Part shown: positions 35,540-43,904 of the stretch, piece after piece
Layout of the letters: every line of letters begins with the position of its first letter
Numbering within the stretch: position 1 is the first letter of the stretch
NCBI RefSeq assembly: GCF_002258315.1
Contig: NZ_NOYD01000038.1
Coordinates: forward strand, 62,001 to 126,000
Source of the DNA: Rhodococcus sp. 06-462-5
GTDB lineage: Bacteria; Actinomycetota; Actinomycetes; Mycobacteriales; Mycobacteriaceae
Reading direction: 5' to 3'
Length of the DNA: 64,000 bases
Made by a program: the position numbers and the translations under genes
Notes under the pieces: model-generated
Seen by the model: only the letters and a program-made list of their open reading frames with translations
Database searches by the model: none
What the model was told of the DNA's origin: nothing

Positions 35540-36106
35540 ATGACCGCCGCTCGGGCGACGGGCGAACGCGATACCGCCGAGAGGACGACTCGTTTGATTC
35601 TTCCCGCCGTCCGAGACCCACGCCTCATCACAGTTCAGCGCGGCGGACTGTTGTCCGAGGACGACCATCGGAGCCTCGCGCTCTGGGCGGCCGAGTGTGC
35701 GGAACACGTTCTCCATTTGTTCGAGACGGTCGAACCCGCCGACCCGCGACCACGCGAGGCGATCGAGGCCACCCGCGCGTGGGTGCGCGGCGAACTCGCG
35801 ATGATGGCGACCCGCGCCCTGGGCGGCCACGCCATGGGAGCGGCACGGCCGCTGGACGGTTGCTCTCGCTTCGCCGCATACGCCGCGGGTCAGGCAGCCT
35901 GCGTGGCTCATGTACCCGAACACGACCTCGGAGCGGCCGCCTACGCCATCAAGGCAGCTCGGGCGGCGGCACCTGCCGGTCGAGAGACGAGTGCAGGTAG
36001 GGAAGAGCTCGAGTGGCAGCGCGACCGGCTTCCGAACAGCGTTCGGCAGCTGGTGCTGGAAGACCAGAAGAGAAGAAACAGTATCTGTTGGTCCGTGTTC
36101 GACTGA
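35540..36106 (+). CDS. Imm5-like putative immunity protein
   Basis: 188 residues, ATG start. All-helical; the core DPRLITVQRGGLLSEDDHRS, ALWAAECAEHVLHLFE and AIEATRAWVRGE, then AAGQAACVAHVPEHDLGAAA, matches my memory of actinobacterial proteins annotated as putative immunity protein (Imm5-like). No toxin with polymorphic features is next to it, so an immunity role is only a family label. Sits just after the tRNA terminator and is convergent with the GyrB-like gene (6 bases between stops). Confidence 0.6.
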   Translation: MTAARATGERDTAERTTRLILPAVRDPRLITVQRGGLLSEDDHRSLALWAAECAEHVLHLFETVEPADPRPREAIEATRAWVRGELAMMATRALGGHAMGAARPLDGCSRFAAYAAGQAACVAHVPEHDLGAAAYAIKAARAAAPAGRETSAGREELEWQRDRLPNSVRQLVLEDQKRRNSICWSVFD

Positions 36107-36112
36107 TTCCGG

Positions 36113-36508
36113 CTACCGGTTGGTGTGTTCGAGCATCTCGGACAGTGCCGCGACGGTGGACATCCCGCGTCGGGCATGGCCGTCGTCGAGCAGAACGGGT
36201 TGAAGTTCGTCGACGAAACGCACATCTTTCGTGCTGACGACAGGCTTTCGTACCGCGACGCCGTTGTCGAGTCCTCGACCGGTATCGGATACCTCGATCG
36301 TCCCGTCCGAGTGCACAGTCACGGTCGCGTGACCACCGCCCTGGTGCTCGGCTTCGTCCGCCGCGTACGCGAGTACCTCGAGAACGAGGTGCAGGACTCC
36401 GCCGGGCGCGTATTCGCCGGGTCGGGACCTGATGTGCGACAGATGATCCAGATCGACGTCCACCGACCAATCGTGTGTCGTCGTGGTCCAGGTGTGACGA
36501 CTGGACAT
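36113..36508 (-). CDS. Stand-alone GyrB/HATPase-like domain protein
   Basis: 131 residues from ATG 36508. Similar to the first part of the GyrB GHKL ATPase domain: HIRSRPGEYAPGG matches the KRPGMYIG region, LHLVLEVLAYAADEAE (39-54) matches the N-box helix, IEVSDTGRGLD (71-81) the G1 box, and RRGMSTVAALSEML (113-126) the glycine loop and following helix. The N-box Asp and Asn (EVVDN in GyrB) are Ala and Tyr here, so Mg-ATP hydrolysis is doubtful. I recall similar stand-alone proteins in other actinobacteria. Seven bases after the small acidic gene, so probably one operon. Confidence 0.65.
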   Translation of the reverse strand: MSSRHTWTTTTHDWSVDVDLDHLSHIRSRPGEYAPGGVLHLVLEVLAYAADEAEHQGGGHATVTVHSDGTIEVSDTGRGLDNGVAVRKPVVSTKDVRFVDELQPVLLDDGHARRGMSTVAALSEMLEHTNR

Positions 36509-36515
36509 CGGGGGT

Positions 36516-36713
36516 TCAGTCCGAGACCTGCTCGCGGGCATCGTCACTGGTGACCGTTTCGGAACGGGCGGTGTCTTCTGTGTCTTCCGCGTCGTCGTCG
36601 GCATCGGCGGTGAGATCGATCGTGTCCACGCCCTCGAGCGCCGTCAATTCCTGCTCCGCCTCCGCGATGAGGCCCTTCGCGTTCTCTTCCATCTTCTTGA
36701 CCCACTCGGCCAT
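36516..36713 (-). CDS. Small acidic protein of unknown function
   Basis: 65 residues from ATG 36713 (GTG 36722 is in frame upstream). An N-terminal amphipathic helix (MAEWVKKMEENAKGLIAEAE) is followed by a disordered, very acidic tail (DLTADADDDAEDTEDT). No family recognised. Immediately upstream of the GyrB-like gene on the same strand. The acidic, DNA-mimic-like tail next to a gyrase-like domain is suggestive, nothing more. Confidence 0.55.
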   Translation of the reverse strand: MAEWVKKMEENAKGLIAEAEQELTALEGVDTIDLTADADDDAEDTEDTARSETVTSDDAREQVSD

Positions 36714-36782
36714 GACGGTCACACCCTTCGCTCGATCGTGTACCACCGGTCTACCAGACTTCGTCGCCCTAGGATTCACGGT

Positions 36783-37328
36783 GTGCGAACACGAACCTCG
36801 CGTCTCGACCTCGACGAGCCGGTCGGCACCGATCTCGATGCGCTGTACGCGATCTGCAGCGACCCGCAGTCGTGGACCCACTATCCGAGCCTGCGGCACA
36901 CCGATCCCAGAGCAACCGAACGAATGTTGCAAGGCTGGTCGGAGCAGTGGCGGCGGGATGGATTGGCCACCTGGATCATTCGTGAGCGCGGCAGCCGCAC
37001 GGTCAGTGGCTACGGCGGGTGCTCGAAGCGTCGGAACGCCTTCTGGAACCTCGGCTATCGCCTCCATCCCGATGCGCAGGGCAACGGGTATGCCGCGGAG
37101 ATGTGCGAGATCGCAGTCGAGTGCGCACACCGAATCGAGCCCGAACTGCCGATCGTGGCGTATCTGCTCGAACACAACGTCGCGTCGGCCCGGGTGGCCG
37201 AACGCGCCGGCCTGGAGTTGATCACCCGTGGACCCGACATCGGCAATCCAGACGCCGACGCAGTTCGCCTGGTGTACGCAGACCGCGCGTTGACGGCAGA
37301 TCAGGTGGACGTGGTTCTCTCGGCCTGA
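36783..37328 (+). CDS. GNAT family N-acetyltransferase
   Basis: 181 residues from GTG 36783, 7 bases after TAGGAT (36770-36775), so possibly leaderless. RimJ/RimL-type GNAT fold: SRLDLDEPVGTDLDALYAI, GYRLHPDAQGNGYAAEM containing the acetyl-CoA P-loop (here QGNGYA, from the Q/RxxGxG/A pattern) and the beta-bulge strand AYLLEHNVASARVAERAGLE. Likely acetylates an amine or protein N-terminus; substrate unknown. The 3' end overlaps the convergent sigma-factor gene by 28 bases. Confidence 0.85.
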   Translation: MRTRTSRLDLDEPVGTDLDALYAICSDPQSWTHYPSLRHTDPRATERMLQGWSEQWRRDGLATWIIRERGSRTVSGYGGCSKRRNAFWNLGYRLHPDAQGNGYAAEMCEIAVECAHRIEPELPIVAYLLEHNVASARVAERAGLELITRGPDIGNPDADAVRLVYADRALTADQVDVVLSA

Positions 37329-38626
37329 CCGCAGCAGGTTCCCACCTCGGCGAGCCGACGTCGGAGCAGGCGCTTCTCCGGTGCGGTTCGGGCGAAATCC
37401 AACGCTCGGCGATACTCGACCGCGGCCTCGTCGAACCTACCGAGTCGTTGCAGCAGATCGGCTCTCGCCATGGGATACGGATGATAGCGGCGCAACGACG
37501 CCTCGTCGGCAAGCTCGTCCAGCTCTCGAAGTCCTGGTCCGGGGCCGTCGCGCATCGCCAGTGCAACAGCCCTGTTCAGCGCGACGATTGCGCTCGGTGT
37601 CCGTGTCATGAGCAAGTCGTAGAGCGCAACGATCTGGGGCCAGTCCGTGCTGTCGGCGTCCGGCGACTCGTCGTGCAGTGCAGCGATAGCGGCCTGCACG
37701 GCGTACGCGCCGCCCCGGCCGCCGCCGAGGGCCTCGACCACGAGTTCCGTCCCTTCACCGATGAACTCGGCGTTCCAGAGTCGACGGTCTTGATCTGCCA
37801 ACAGCACGATCTCGCCGTCCGGGCCGGTCCGAGCGTCGCGTCTGGCCTCGATCAGCAACATCAACGCCAGCAGCCCTGCCACTTCGGGTTCGGTCGGTAG
37901 TGCGCTGTGGAGAAGTCGTCCCATAACGATGGCTTCGGTGGTGAGATCGACTCGCCCGATGCTCTCACCCGAGGTTGCCGAATAACCCTCGGTGAAGATC
38001 GAATAGACCACCTCGAGCACCATCGGCACCCTGCCTGCCAGCTCGTCCGGGCCCGGGAGGCGAAACGGAATCCGTGCGGCCCGAATCTTGTTCTTGGCTC
38101 GCACTACTCGCTGCGCTGCCGTGGCGGGCGGGATGAGCAGCGCCCGGGCCACCTCGCCGGTGCCGAGGCCGGCCAGGCATCGAAGAGTCAGTGCGAGCCG
38201 GTCACCGGGGGCGAGGGCCGGATGCGCGCACGTGAAGAACAACTGCAGTCGGTCGTCGGGCAGAGCATCGTCGAGCGAATTGCGGCGGTTCGGTTCGCTG
38301 CGATCCGTATCCGCCTGCAGCACTCCTACTTTCGCGGCCAGGCTCTGGTCGCGTCGCAGGCGATCGACCGCCTTCCGGCGGGCAGTGGTGAGCAGCCACG
38401 CACCAGGCCTGACCGGGACGCCATCGACCGGCCAGTGTTTCAGGGCCGATTCGATGGCGTCCGAGGTCACTTCTTCTGCGAGGTCGAGGTCGCGATACCG
38501 CTGCACCAACGAGGCGAGCAGAATCGAGCGCTCGGCTCGGAAGACCGATTCGAGCGCTCGGTGAACCCCGGAATCGTTCACCGACGAATTCAGCGTGTCC
38601 GGACTGCGCCGGTCAGAATTCTGCAA
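37301..38626 (-). CDS. ECF sigma factor with long C-terminal extension (ECF42-like)
   Basis: 441 residues if translation starts at TTG 38626; GTG 38581 is a good alternative. Sigma region 2 (LVQRYRDLDLAEEVTSDAIE, then AWLLTTARRKAVDRLRRD) and region 4 (CLAGLGTGEVARALLIPPAT, RVVRAKNKIRAA). About 240 further residues form a TPR-like/DUF6596 helical domain (YSIFTEGYSATSGESIGR, RYHPYPMARADLLQRLGRFD, EAAVEYRRAL). ECF42 factors have this extension, lack an anti-sigma factor and pair with DGPF proteins, as here. The 5' end overlaps the YCII/DGPF gene by 14 bases. Confidence 0.9.
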   Translation of the reverse strand: MQNSDRRSPDTLNSSVNDSGVHRALESVFRAERSILLASLVQRYRDLDLAEEVTSDAIESALKHWPVDGVPVRPGAWLLTTARRKAVDRLRRDQSLAAKVGVLQADTDRSEPNRRNSLDDALPDDRLQLFFTCAHPALAPGDRLALTLRCLAGLGTGEVARALLIPPATAAQRVVRAKNKIRAARIPFRLPGPDELAGRVPMVLEVVYSIFTEGYSATSGESIGRVDLTTEAIVMGRLLHSALPTEPEVAGLLALMLLIEARRDARTGPDGEIVLLADQDRRLWNAEFIGEGTELVVEALGGGRGGAYAVQAAIAALHDESPDADSTDWPQIVALYDLLMTRTPSAIVALNRAVALAMRDGPGPGLRELDELADEASLRRYHPYPMARADLLQRLGRFDEAAVEYRRALDFARTAPEKRLLRRRLAEVGTCCGQAERTTST

Positions 38627-38957
38627 GGGGTCGCACGATCACCGCGCCGCCGTCCTTGGAACCCGGGCATCTGGCCGCCCACTCGAGTGCCGCGTCCAGG
38701 TCGGGAACGTCGATCACGTCGTAGCCGCCAAGAACCTCGTGAGACTCGGCATACGGTCCGTCGGTGACGGTGCGCTCTCCGGTGGCGGCGTCGACACGCA
38801 CCGCCGTGGCTGTCGTGAGGTCGGCCATCGCGTGACCGGAGACGTGAACGCCTGCCTCCTTCATCTCCTTCTCGTAAGCCATCCAGTCCTCGACACTGCT
38901 GCAACCCGGTGCTGATCCGGGCGTGGTGTCGGCGTTGATCAAGAGGATGTACTTCAT
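38613..38957 (-). CDS. YCII/DGPF-domain protein, ECF partner
   Basis: 114 residues from ATG 38957 with AGGAG at good spacing. Begins MKYILLINAD and contains the motif VTDGPYAESHEVLGGY (64-79), a DGPFAE-type signature with Tyr for Phe. YCII-like dimeric alpha-beta barrel. Such genes co-occur with ECF42 sigma factors and are often their targets. Its stop overlaps the sigma gene start by 14 bases, so the two are co-translated. Biochemical role unknown. Confidence 0.85.
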   Translation of the reverse strand: MKYILLINADTTPGSAPGCSSVEDWMAYEKEMKEAGVHVSGHAMADLTTATAVRVDAATGERTVTDGPYAESHEVLGGYDVIDVPDLDAALEWAARCPGSKDGGAVIVRPLAEF

Positions 38958-39071
38958 GGTGCGCTCCTGGGGTTCGGTACCTCGTTGTCGCGGCGCGAGT
39001 CGCCGTACACGATGACGACGTTCGACAGACCACGATATCGACACCGGTCACGGAAATTTCTTTCTCAACCA

Positions 39072-39105
39072 CGAAAAACGGCACCGGACACATGGTCCGA
39101 TGCCG
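39072..39105 (-). terminator. Intrinsic terminator of the fadE24-fadE23 operon
   Basis: On the minus strand CGGCATCGGAC pairs with GTCCGGTGCCG (one mismatch, 5-base loop) and is followed by TTTTTCG. It lies about 40 bases after the fadE23 stop and also separates that operon from the YCII gene. Confidence 0.75.
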
Positions 39106-39144
39106 TTTCGCGGTAATTCCTCGGCTCGACTACGAGCCAGGTGG

Positions 39145-40365
39145 TCACTTCAGTTCTGCGGACGACTTTCCGAGCACACGACGAGCAACGATCAGCTGCT
39201 GAATCTGCTGCGTTCCCTCGAAGATGTCGAGAATCTTGGAGTCGCGGCTCCACTTCTCGAGCAGCGGGCGCTCGGAGTAGCCGTACGTGCCGGCCAGCTC
39301 CACTGCCTTGAGGGTGATGTCGACCGCCGAACGACCAGCCTTGGCCTTGGACATCGAGGCCTGGAGGGAGTTCGGCTCCTTGTTGTCGGCCATCCACGCT
39401 GCCCGCAGTGCGAGCAGATGCGCTGCCTCCCAGTCCGCTTCGAGGCGCAGGAACTCCGCGGCCGCCGCGTGCTGGTTGTAGGCAGGGGTCTCGTACGAGA
39501 TCTCGACTCCGGCCTCCACCAGGATGGACCTCAGCTCTTCGAGTGATGCCCGTGCCACGCCGATCGCCATGCCTGCCACCAACGGGCGGGTGTTGTCGAA
39601 GGTCTGCATGACGCCGGCGAAGCCTTTTTCGACGTTCACCTCGGCGGTGCCGAGCAGGTTGTCCTTCGGGATGCGGCAATCCTCGAGCAGCAGGGCTGCG
39701 GTGTCGGACGCCTTGATGCCCAGCTTGTGCTCGAGGCGCGCAACCGACAGGCCCGGAGCGTCACGCGGGACGACGAACGACTTGATGGCCGCGCGGCCGA
39801 GAGACTTGTCGACCGTTGCCCATACGACGATGTGGGTGGAACGTTCACCGGCGGTGACGTAGATCTTCTCGCCGTTGAGAACCCACTCGTCGCCGTCGAG
39901 GACAGCGGTGGTGGTCACGGCTGCGGAGTCCGAGCCGAAGCTGGGCTCGGTGATGGCCATCGAAGCCCACACCTTGCCGAAGCGCTCGAGCTGCTCGTCG
40001 GTGGATACCGCTGCGATGGCTGAGTTGCCGAGTCCCTGGTAGGGGATCGACAGCGTGAGGCCGACATCGCCCCAGCAGGTCTCGATCACGTTCACCAAGG
40101 CGGACATGTTGCCGCCGTTGGCGTTCGCGGTCTTGCTGGGCTTGGCCGACTCGCTGTCCTTCTCGCGGCCACCGGCGGCTCCACCGATTTCGCCGCCGGC
40201 GTCGGACATGCCTTCGACCATGGACGCCATGGTGTCGAGCTCCACCGGGTACTCGTGCTCGGCGAGGTCGTACTTGCGGGAAATCGGGCGGAAGATCTCG
40301 GCAGCGACCTGGTGAGCCTGATTCGCCTGCGCCCGAAGCTTCTTGGGAAGTTCAAGATTGATCAT
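39145..40365 (-). CDS. fadE23: Acyl-CoA dehydrogenase FadE23
   Basis: 406 residues from ATG 40365. Acyl-CoA dehydrogenase fold: helical N-domain, FAD/substrate segment SMAITEPSFGSDSAAVTTTA, middle beta domain (GEKIYVTAGERSTHIVVWAT), and C-domain with EGTQQIQQLIVARRVLG, where Glu of the EGT region is the usual base/FAD-contact region. M. tuberculosis Rv3140 (fadE23, 401 residues) with Rv3139 (fadE24) is the pair I recall; such pairs form alpha2beta2 enzymes acting on acyl or sterol-derived CoA. 44 bases after fadE24. Physiological substrate not settled. Confidence 0.9.
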   Translation of the reverse strand: MINLELPKKLRAQANQAHQVAAEIFRPISRKYDLAEHEYPVELDTMASMVEGMSDAGGEIGGAAGGREKDSESAKPSKTANANGGNMSALVNVIETCWGDVGLTLSIPYQGLGNSAIAAVSTDEQLERFGKVWASMAITEPSFGSDSAAVTTTAVLDGDEWVLNGEKIYVTAGERSTHIVVWATVDKSLGRAAIKSFVVPRDAPGLSVARLEHKLGIKASDTAALLLEDCRIPKDNLLGTAEVNVEKGFAGVMQTFDNTRPLVAGMAIGVARASLEELRSILVEAGVEISYETPAYNQHAAAAEFLRLEADWEAAHLLALRAAWMADNKEPNSLQASMSKAKAGRSAVDITLKAVELAGTYGYSERPLLEKWSRDSKILDIFEGTQQIQQLIVARRVLGKSSAELK

Positions 40366-40409
40366 CGTGTATGTCCTTGGGTGAGTGCCATGGAATTCGG
40401 GGCGGCGAG

Positions 40410-41813
40410 CTAGATGAGAACGATGCCCTCGGCGACGCCGACGGACCGCAGATCGCGGTACCAACGCTCGACCGGGTGCTCCTTGGTGAAACCGTGACCG
40501 CCGAGCAGCTGCACGCCGTCGGAACCGATCTGCATCCCCTTCTCGGAGGCGAGTCGACGCGCGAGCGCCGATTCACGAGCGAACGACAGTCCTTGCTCGG
40601 CCCGCGAAGCGCCGCGCAGCGTGACCAACCGCATGCCGTCGAGTTCGATGGCGATGTTGGCGACCATGAAGGCCACGGCCTGACGGTTGCTGATCGGCTC
40701 ACCGAAGGCGACACGATCGTTGACGTACGGAATGACGTAGTCCAGTACGGCCTGGCTCGTACCGACGGCCAGTGATGCCCAGCCGAGTCGAGCGAGACCG
40801 ATGGCGGCGCTGTACTCGGCGGCCCGCTGGTCTGCGTCACCGTCACCGAGCAGTGCCGACTCGGGAACTGCGACGTCGGTCAGGATCAGGCGACCGAGAC
40901 CGGCTGCGCGCAGGCCCATGCTCGGGTCGGCTTCCACGACGAGGCCCTTGGAGTCGGACTCGACGATGAAGAATGCCGGACGGCCTTCGAGTTCTGCGGC
41001 GATGACGAACAGCTCGGAACTGCCTGCAGCGGGCACCAGGCTCTTGACGCCGTTGAGCTTGTAGCCGCTGGGGGAGCGAACGGCCTTGGTCTGCAACGCA
41101 TACGGATCGAACAATGCGCGCGGCTCGTTGACGACGACAGCAGCGTTGGGCACCTTCTCACCGACGAACGCGGGAAGATAGGTCTTCTGCTGCGCGTCCG
41201 TACCCCACTGTGTGAGGGCGACGGCTACGCCGCTGGGCGCGAGGATGGGCAATGCCAGGCCCATGTCGCCGTGGGCAAGCGCCTCGGCGACGAGGGAGTT
41301 GGTGACCGCGCCACGCTCGGTGGCTGCGCCGTCGAGCTCTTCGGGAACATTGATCAGGGTGATGCCGAGCTCGGCGGAACGGCGGACCAGATCTTCTGGG
41401 GAGGAAGCGTTGTGGTCTGCATCGAACGCGGCCGGGCGGAGAATCTCCTCGGCGAACTCCTTGACCGTCTCGACGATCATGCGCTGTTCGTCGTCGGGCG
41501 TCAGGTCGAAGTAGCTCAGGTTCTTGGCGGCACCGTCGTCGAGACGCTTGGGCTTGCCGCCACCGGTGACCTTGGCGAACGTGCGATTGGCGGCGCCGAG
41601 GGTCTTGAACCCGGTCTTCGTGCTCTCGTACGTCACCCGGTCGATGGTTTGACGAAGGTTGTACTTCTCCGCCAGTTCCGATCCGGTGATGGCGGTCAGA
41701 ACGCGCATGGCGGTTCCGATCGCATCCCTCTTGAACGGGTTGAGGCCAACCGCTGAAGTATCGCGGGGCACCTTGGGGGCCTTCGCGTCGACCACACTGT
41801 CTTGCTTGCTCAT
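40410..41813 (-). CDS. fadE24: Acyl-CoA dehydrogenase FadE24
   Basis: 467 residues from ATG 41813, behind GAGGA. About 100 N-terminal residues precede the dehydrogenase core, as in M. tuberculosis FadE24 (468 residues). Core: FDLTPDDEQRMIVETVKEFA, GITLINVPEELDGA, AVVVNEP, QLLGGHGFTKEHPVERWYRD near the C-terminus. It lacks the canonical active-site Glu signature seen in many homologues and probably acts as the partner of FadE23. First gene of the operon; the promoter carries two tandem palindromic operators. Confidence 0.9.
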   Translation of the reverse strand: MSKQDSVVDAKAPKVPRDTSAVGLNPFKRDAIGTAMRVLTAITGSELAEKYNLRQTIDRVTYESTKTGFKTLGAANRTFAKVTGGGKPKRLDDGAAKNLSYFDLTPDDEQRMIVETVKEFAEEILRPAAFDADHNASSPEDLVRRSAELGITLINVPEELDGAATERGAVTNSLVAEALAHGDMGLALPILAPSGVAVALTQWGTDAQQKTYLPAFVGEKVPNAAVVVNEPRALFDPYALQTKAVRSPSGYKLNGVKSLVPAAGSSELFVIAAELEGRPAFFIVESDSKGLVVEADPSMGLRAAGLGRLILTDVAVPESALLGDGDADQRAAEYSAAIGLARLGWASLAVGTSQAVLDYVIPYVNDRVAFGEPISNRQAVAFMVANIAIELDGMRLVTLRGASRAEQGLSFARESALARRLASEKGMQIGSDGVQLLGGHGFTKEHPVERWYRDLRSVGVAEGIVLI

Positions 41814-41851
41814 GATCACCAGTTCCTCGGCGTCGGGCACGGACTCCATAG

Positions 41852-41892
41852 ATCTTACTCCCGAGTAAGTTAGCTGTCTACTGTCGAGTAAG
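41852..41892 (-). promoter_or_regulatory. fadE24 promoter with two tandem TetR-type operators
   Basis: On the minus strand: -35 TAGACA (41880-41875), 17-base spacer, -10 TAAGAT (41857-41852). Operator 1 is the palindrome CTTACTCCCGAGTAAG (41854-41869), overlapping the -10. Operator 2, TCTACTGTCGAGTAAG (41877-41892), shares 12 of 16 positions and overlaps the -35. Sites are 23 bases apart. The regulator is not encoded next door. Confidence 0.7.
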
Positions 41893-41961
41893 TTCATTCA
41901 CGGTGTCGGGCGACGGCGCGATGCACCACGCCGGGCGGCCGCACTATGGCACGCTGATCCG

Positions 41962-42330
41962 GTGAATTCGATCGCCCAGGTTTTCGCCGCCCTCGCCGCG
42001 GCCCTGCACGCCGTCATCTTCGTCATGGAAAGCGTGGTGTGGTCCAAGCCTGCCGTGTGGTCGCGCTTCGGCGTCGCCAGTCAACACGACGCCGACGTCG
42101 TCAAACCGATGGCCTTCAATCAGGGCTTCTACAACCTGTTCCTGGGTATCGGCATCGTGGTCGGCCTCGTCGTGGGCGGCTCTGCGGGCGACGCCATCGT
42201 GTACTTCGCCTGTGCGAGCATCGTCGGCGCAGCACTCGTGCTCGCGACGGGCGGCGCGAAGTACTTTCGAGCGGCGTTCGTTCAGGGCATCACACCGCTG
42301 ATCGCGCTGGTTGTGGCTGCAGTTCTCTAG
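41962..42330 (+). CDS. DUF1304 small membrane protein
   Basis: 122 residues from a GTG start, four membrane segments (VFAALAAALHAVIFVMESVVW, LFLGIGIVVGLVVGG, IVYFACASIVGAALVLATG and a C-terminal helix GITPLIALVVAAVL). The loop FNQGFYNLFLGIG is the DUF1304 signature. Function unknown. Divergent from fadE24 and convergent with hisN (7 bases between stops). Confidence 0.85.
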   Translation: MNSIAQVFAALAAALHAVIFVMESVVWSKPAVWSRFGVASQHDADVVKPMAFNQGFYNLFLGIGIVVGLVVGGSAGDAIVYFACASIVGAALVLATGGAKYFRAAFVQGITPLIALVVAAVL

Positions 42331-42337
42331 GCAAGTG

Positions 42338-43129
42338 TCAGGCCCGCGGGGACAGGTGCTCGAGGACCGCGTGCTGCAGTAGGCCGTTGGTGGCCACGGC
42401 ACTGCCGCCGTGTGGGCCCGCGGTGCCGTCGAGCGCGGTGAACTCGCCGCCTGCCTCGCGCACCAGGACATCCAGGGCCGCCAGGTCCCACAGCGAGACC
42501 TCGGGTTCGGCGGCGATGTCGACTGCCCCCTCGGCGACCAGGCAGTACGAGAAGAAGTCGCCGTAGCCGCGCACCCGCCACACGGCGTCGGTCAGGTCGA
42601 GGAACCGATCCCTGGTACCCAGTTCGGCCCAGCCGGACAGGCTGGAGAAGCTCAGACTCGACGACGCCAGCGAATCGACCTTCGAGACCTCGAGCCGGCG
42701 CGGGGTGCCCCCGTCCGATGCAGTCCAGGCCCCCTGATCGAGTGCGGCCCACCAGCGTCGGTTCAAGGCAGGTGCGCTGACGACTCCTACCCGCGGTACT
42801 CCGTCGTCGAGCAGGGCGATCAACGTCGCCCACACCGGAACGCCGCGGACGAAGTTCTTGGTGCCGTCGATGGGATCGACCACCCACTGGCGTCCGCGCA
42901 ACGTCGCCGTGCCGCCGAACTCCTCGCCCAGCAATGCGTCGGCGGGGCGCTGCGCTCCGAGCGAGCTGCGGATCGCCGTCTCGACGGCCAGATCCGCGTC
43001 GGACACCGGTGTGAGATCAGGCTTGGAATCCACCGACAGGTCCAAGGCGAGAAATCGTCGGCGGGTGATGGCGTCGGCGTCGTCGGCGAGCCTGAGGGCG
43101 AGAGAAAGATCCTCGGAGTAGTCGGTCAC
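42338..43129 (-). CDS. hisN: Histidinol-phosphatase HisN (inositol monophosphatase fold)
   Basis: 263 residues. Mg-dependent FIG superfamily motifs: LLGEEFGG (Glu69/Glu70), [15 protein letters not shown] (Asp85, Asp88) and [19 protein letters not shown]. The HisN branch is supported by [11 protein letters not shown] and by the position next to fadE24, as Rv3137 in M. tuberculosis. It removes phosphate from L-histidinol phosphate in histidine synthesis. A generic inositol-phosphatase role is the alternative. Confidence 0.88.
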   Translation of the reverse strand: MTDYSEDLSLALRLADDADAITRRRFLALDLSVDSKPDLTPVSDADLAVETAIRSSLGAQRPADALLGEEFGGTATLRGRQWVVDPIDGTKNFVRGVPVWATLIALLDDGVPRVGVVSAPALNRRWWAALDQGAWTASDGGTPRRLEVSKVDSLASSSLSFSSLSGWAELGTRDRFLDLTDAVWRVRGYGDFFSYCLVAEGAVDIAAEPEVSLWDLAALDVLVREAGGEFTALDGTAGPHGGSAVATNGLLQHAVLEHLSPRA

Positions 43130-43188
43130 CGGAGAAGACTATCGCCGCGCGTACGGCGTCTCGCATGCGGCGATATGTGTGGCTTGGC

Positions 43189-43680
43189 CTATTCGGTGAC
43201 TTCGTTCAGCTTCCCGGTTGCCACGTCGAAAACGAAGCCTCGAATGGATTCGTGCTTCGTGACGAACGGGCTCTGCTCGATGCGTGCCAGCGATTGGCGA
43301 ACATCACGGTCCAGATCGGTGAACGACTCGGCCGCCCAGTGTGGCTCGATGCCCGTCTCGTCCTGCAGATCTTTCTTGAATTCGTCGTCGGTGAAGGTGA
43401 GCATGCCGCAGTCGGTGTGATGGATCAGGATGATCTCCTTGGTGCCGAGCAGACGCTGACTGATGGCCAGCGAGCGAATCTCGTCATCGGTGATGACACC
43501 GCCCGCATTGCGGATCACGTGTGCTTCGCCGTCGTGGAGACCGAGAATGCGGTAGACGTCGAGTCGAGCGTCCATGCACGCCACCACTGCCACGTGCTTC
43601 GACGGCGGCAACGGTAGGGGACCGTCGAACGTCTCGGCGTATGCCTTGTTGTTCTCGAGGTACTGGTCGGTGACGGTCAT
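43189..43680 (-). CDS. Beta-class carbonic anhydrase
   Basis: 163 residues. Zinc ligands Cys35 and His88/Cys91 (HHTDCGM) with Asp37-Arg39 of the CMDAR dyad. Short beta-CA of the Rv1284 type. Interconverts CO2 and bicarbonate in the cytoplasm. Divergent from prfB across a 224-base gap in which I see only a possible -10 (TAACCT, 43891-43896) for prfB. Confidence 0.93.
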   Translation of the reverse strand: MTVTDQYLENNKAYAETFDGPLPLPPSKHVAVVACMDARLDVYRILGLHDGEAHVIRNAGGVITDDEIRSLAISQRLLGTKEIILIHHTDCGMLTFTDDEFKKDLQDETGIEPHWAAESFTDLDRDVRQSLARIEQSPFVTKHESIRGFVFDVATGKLNEVTE

Positions 43681-43904
43681 GCGACGCTCCTGTGTACTGC
43701 GGGTGTGGCCGGCACCGGGCGGTGGCAGGCATGTCGAGATGCGAATATGTCGATGAGCCGAAAGCTAGCAGTCCACCGATGGCCTGACGAGAGTTGAAAT
43801 CTGCGCGGTTCGAACCCTCGACGTCGGTCTCCGTTCGGCTCGTGGGGGCCGGGGGAATCGGGGGCGGTCGGGTTCGGGTTCGCGTGCCGGTAACCTTGAC
43901 TCTC

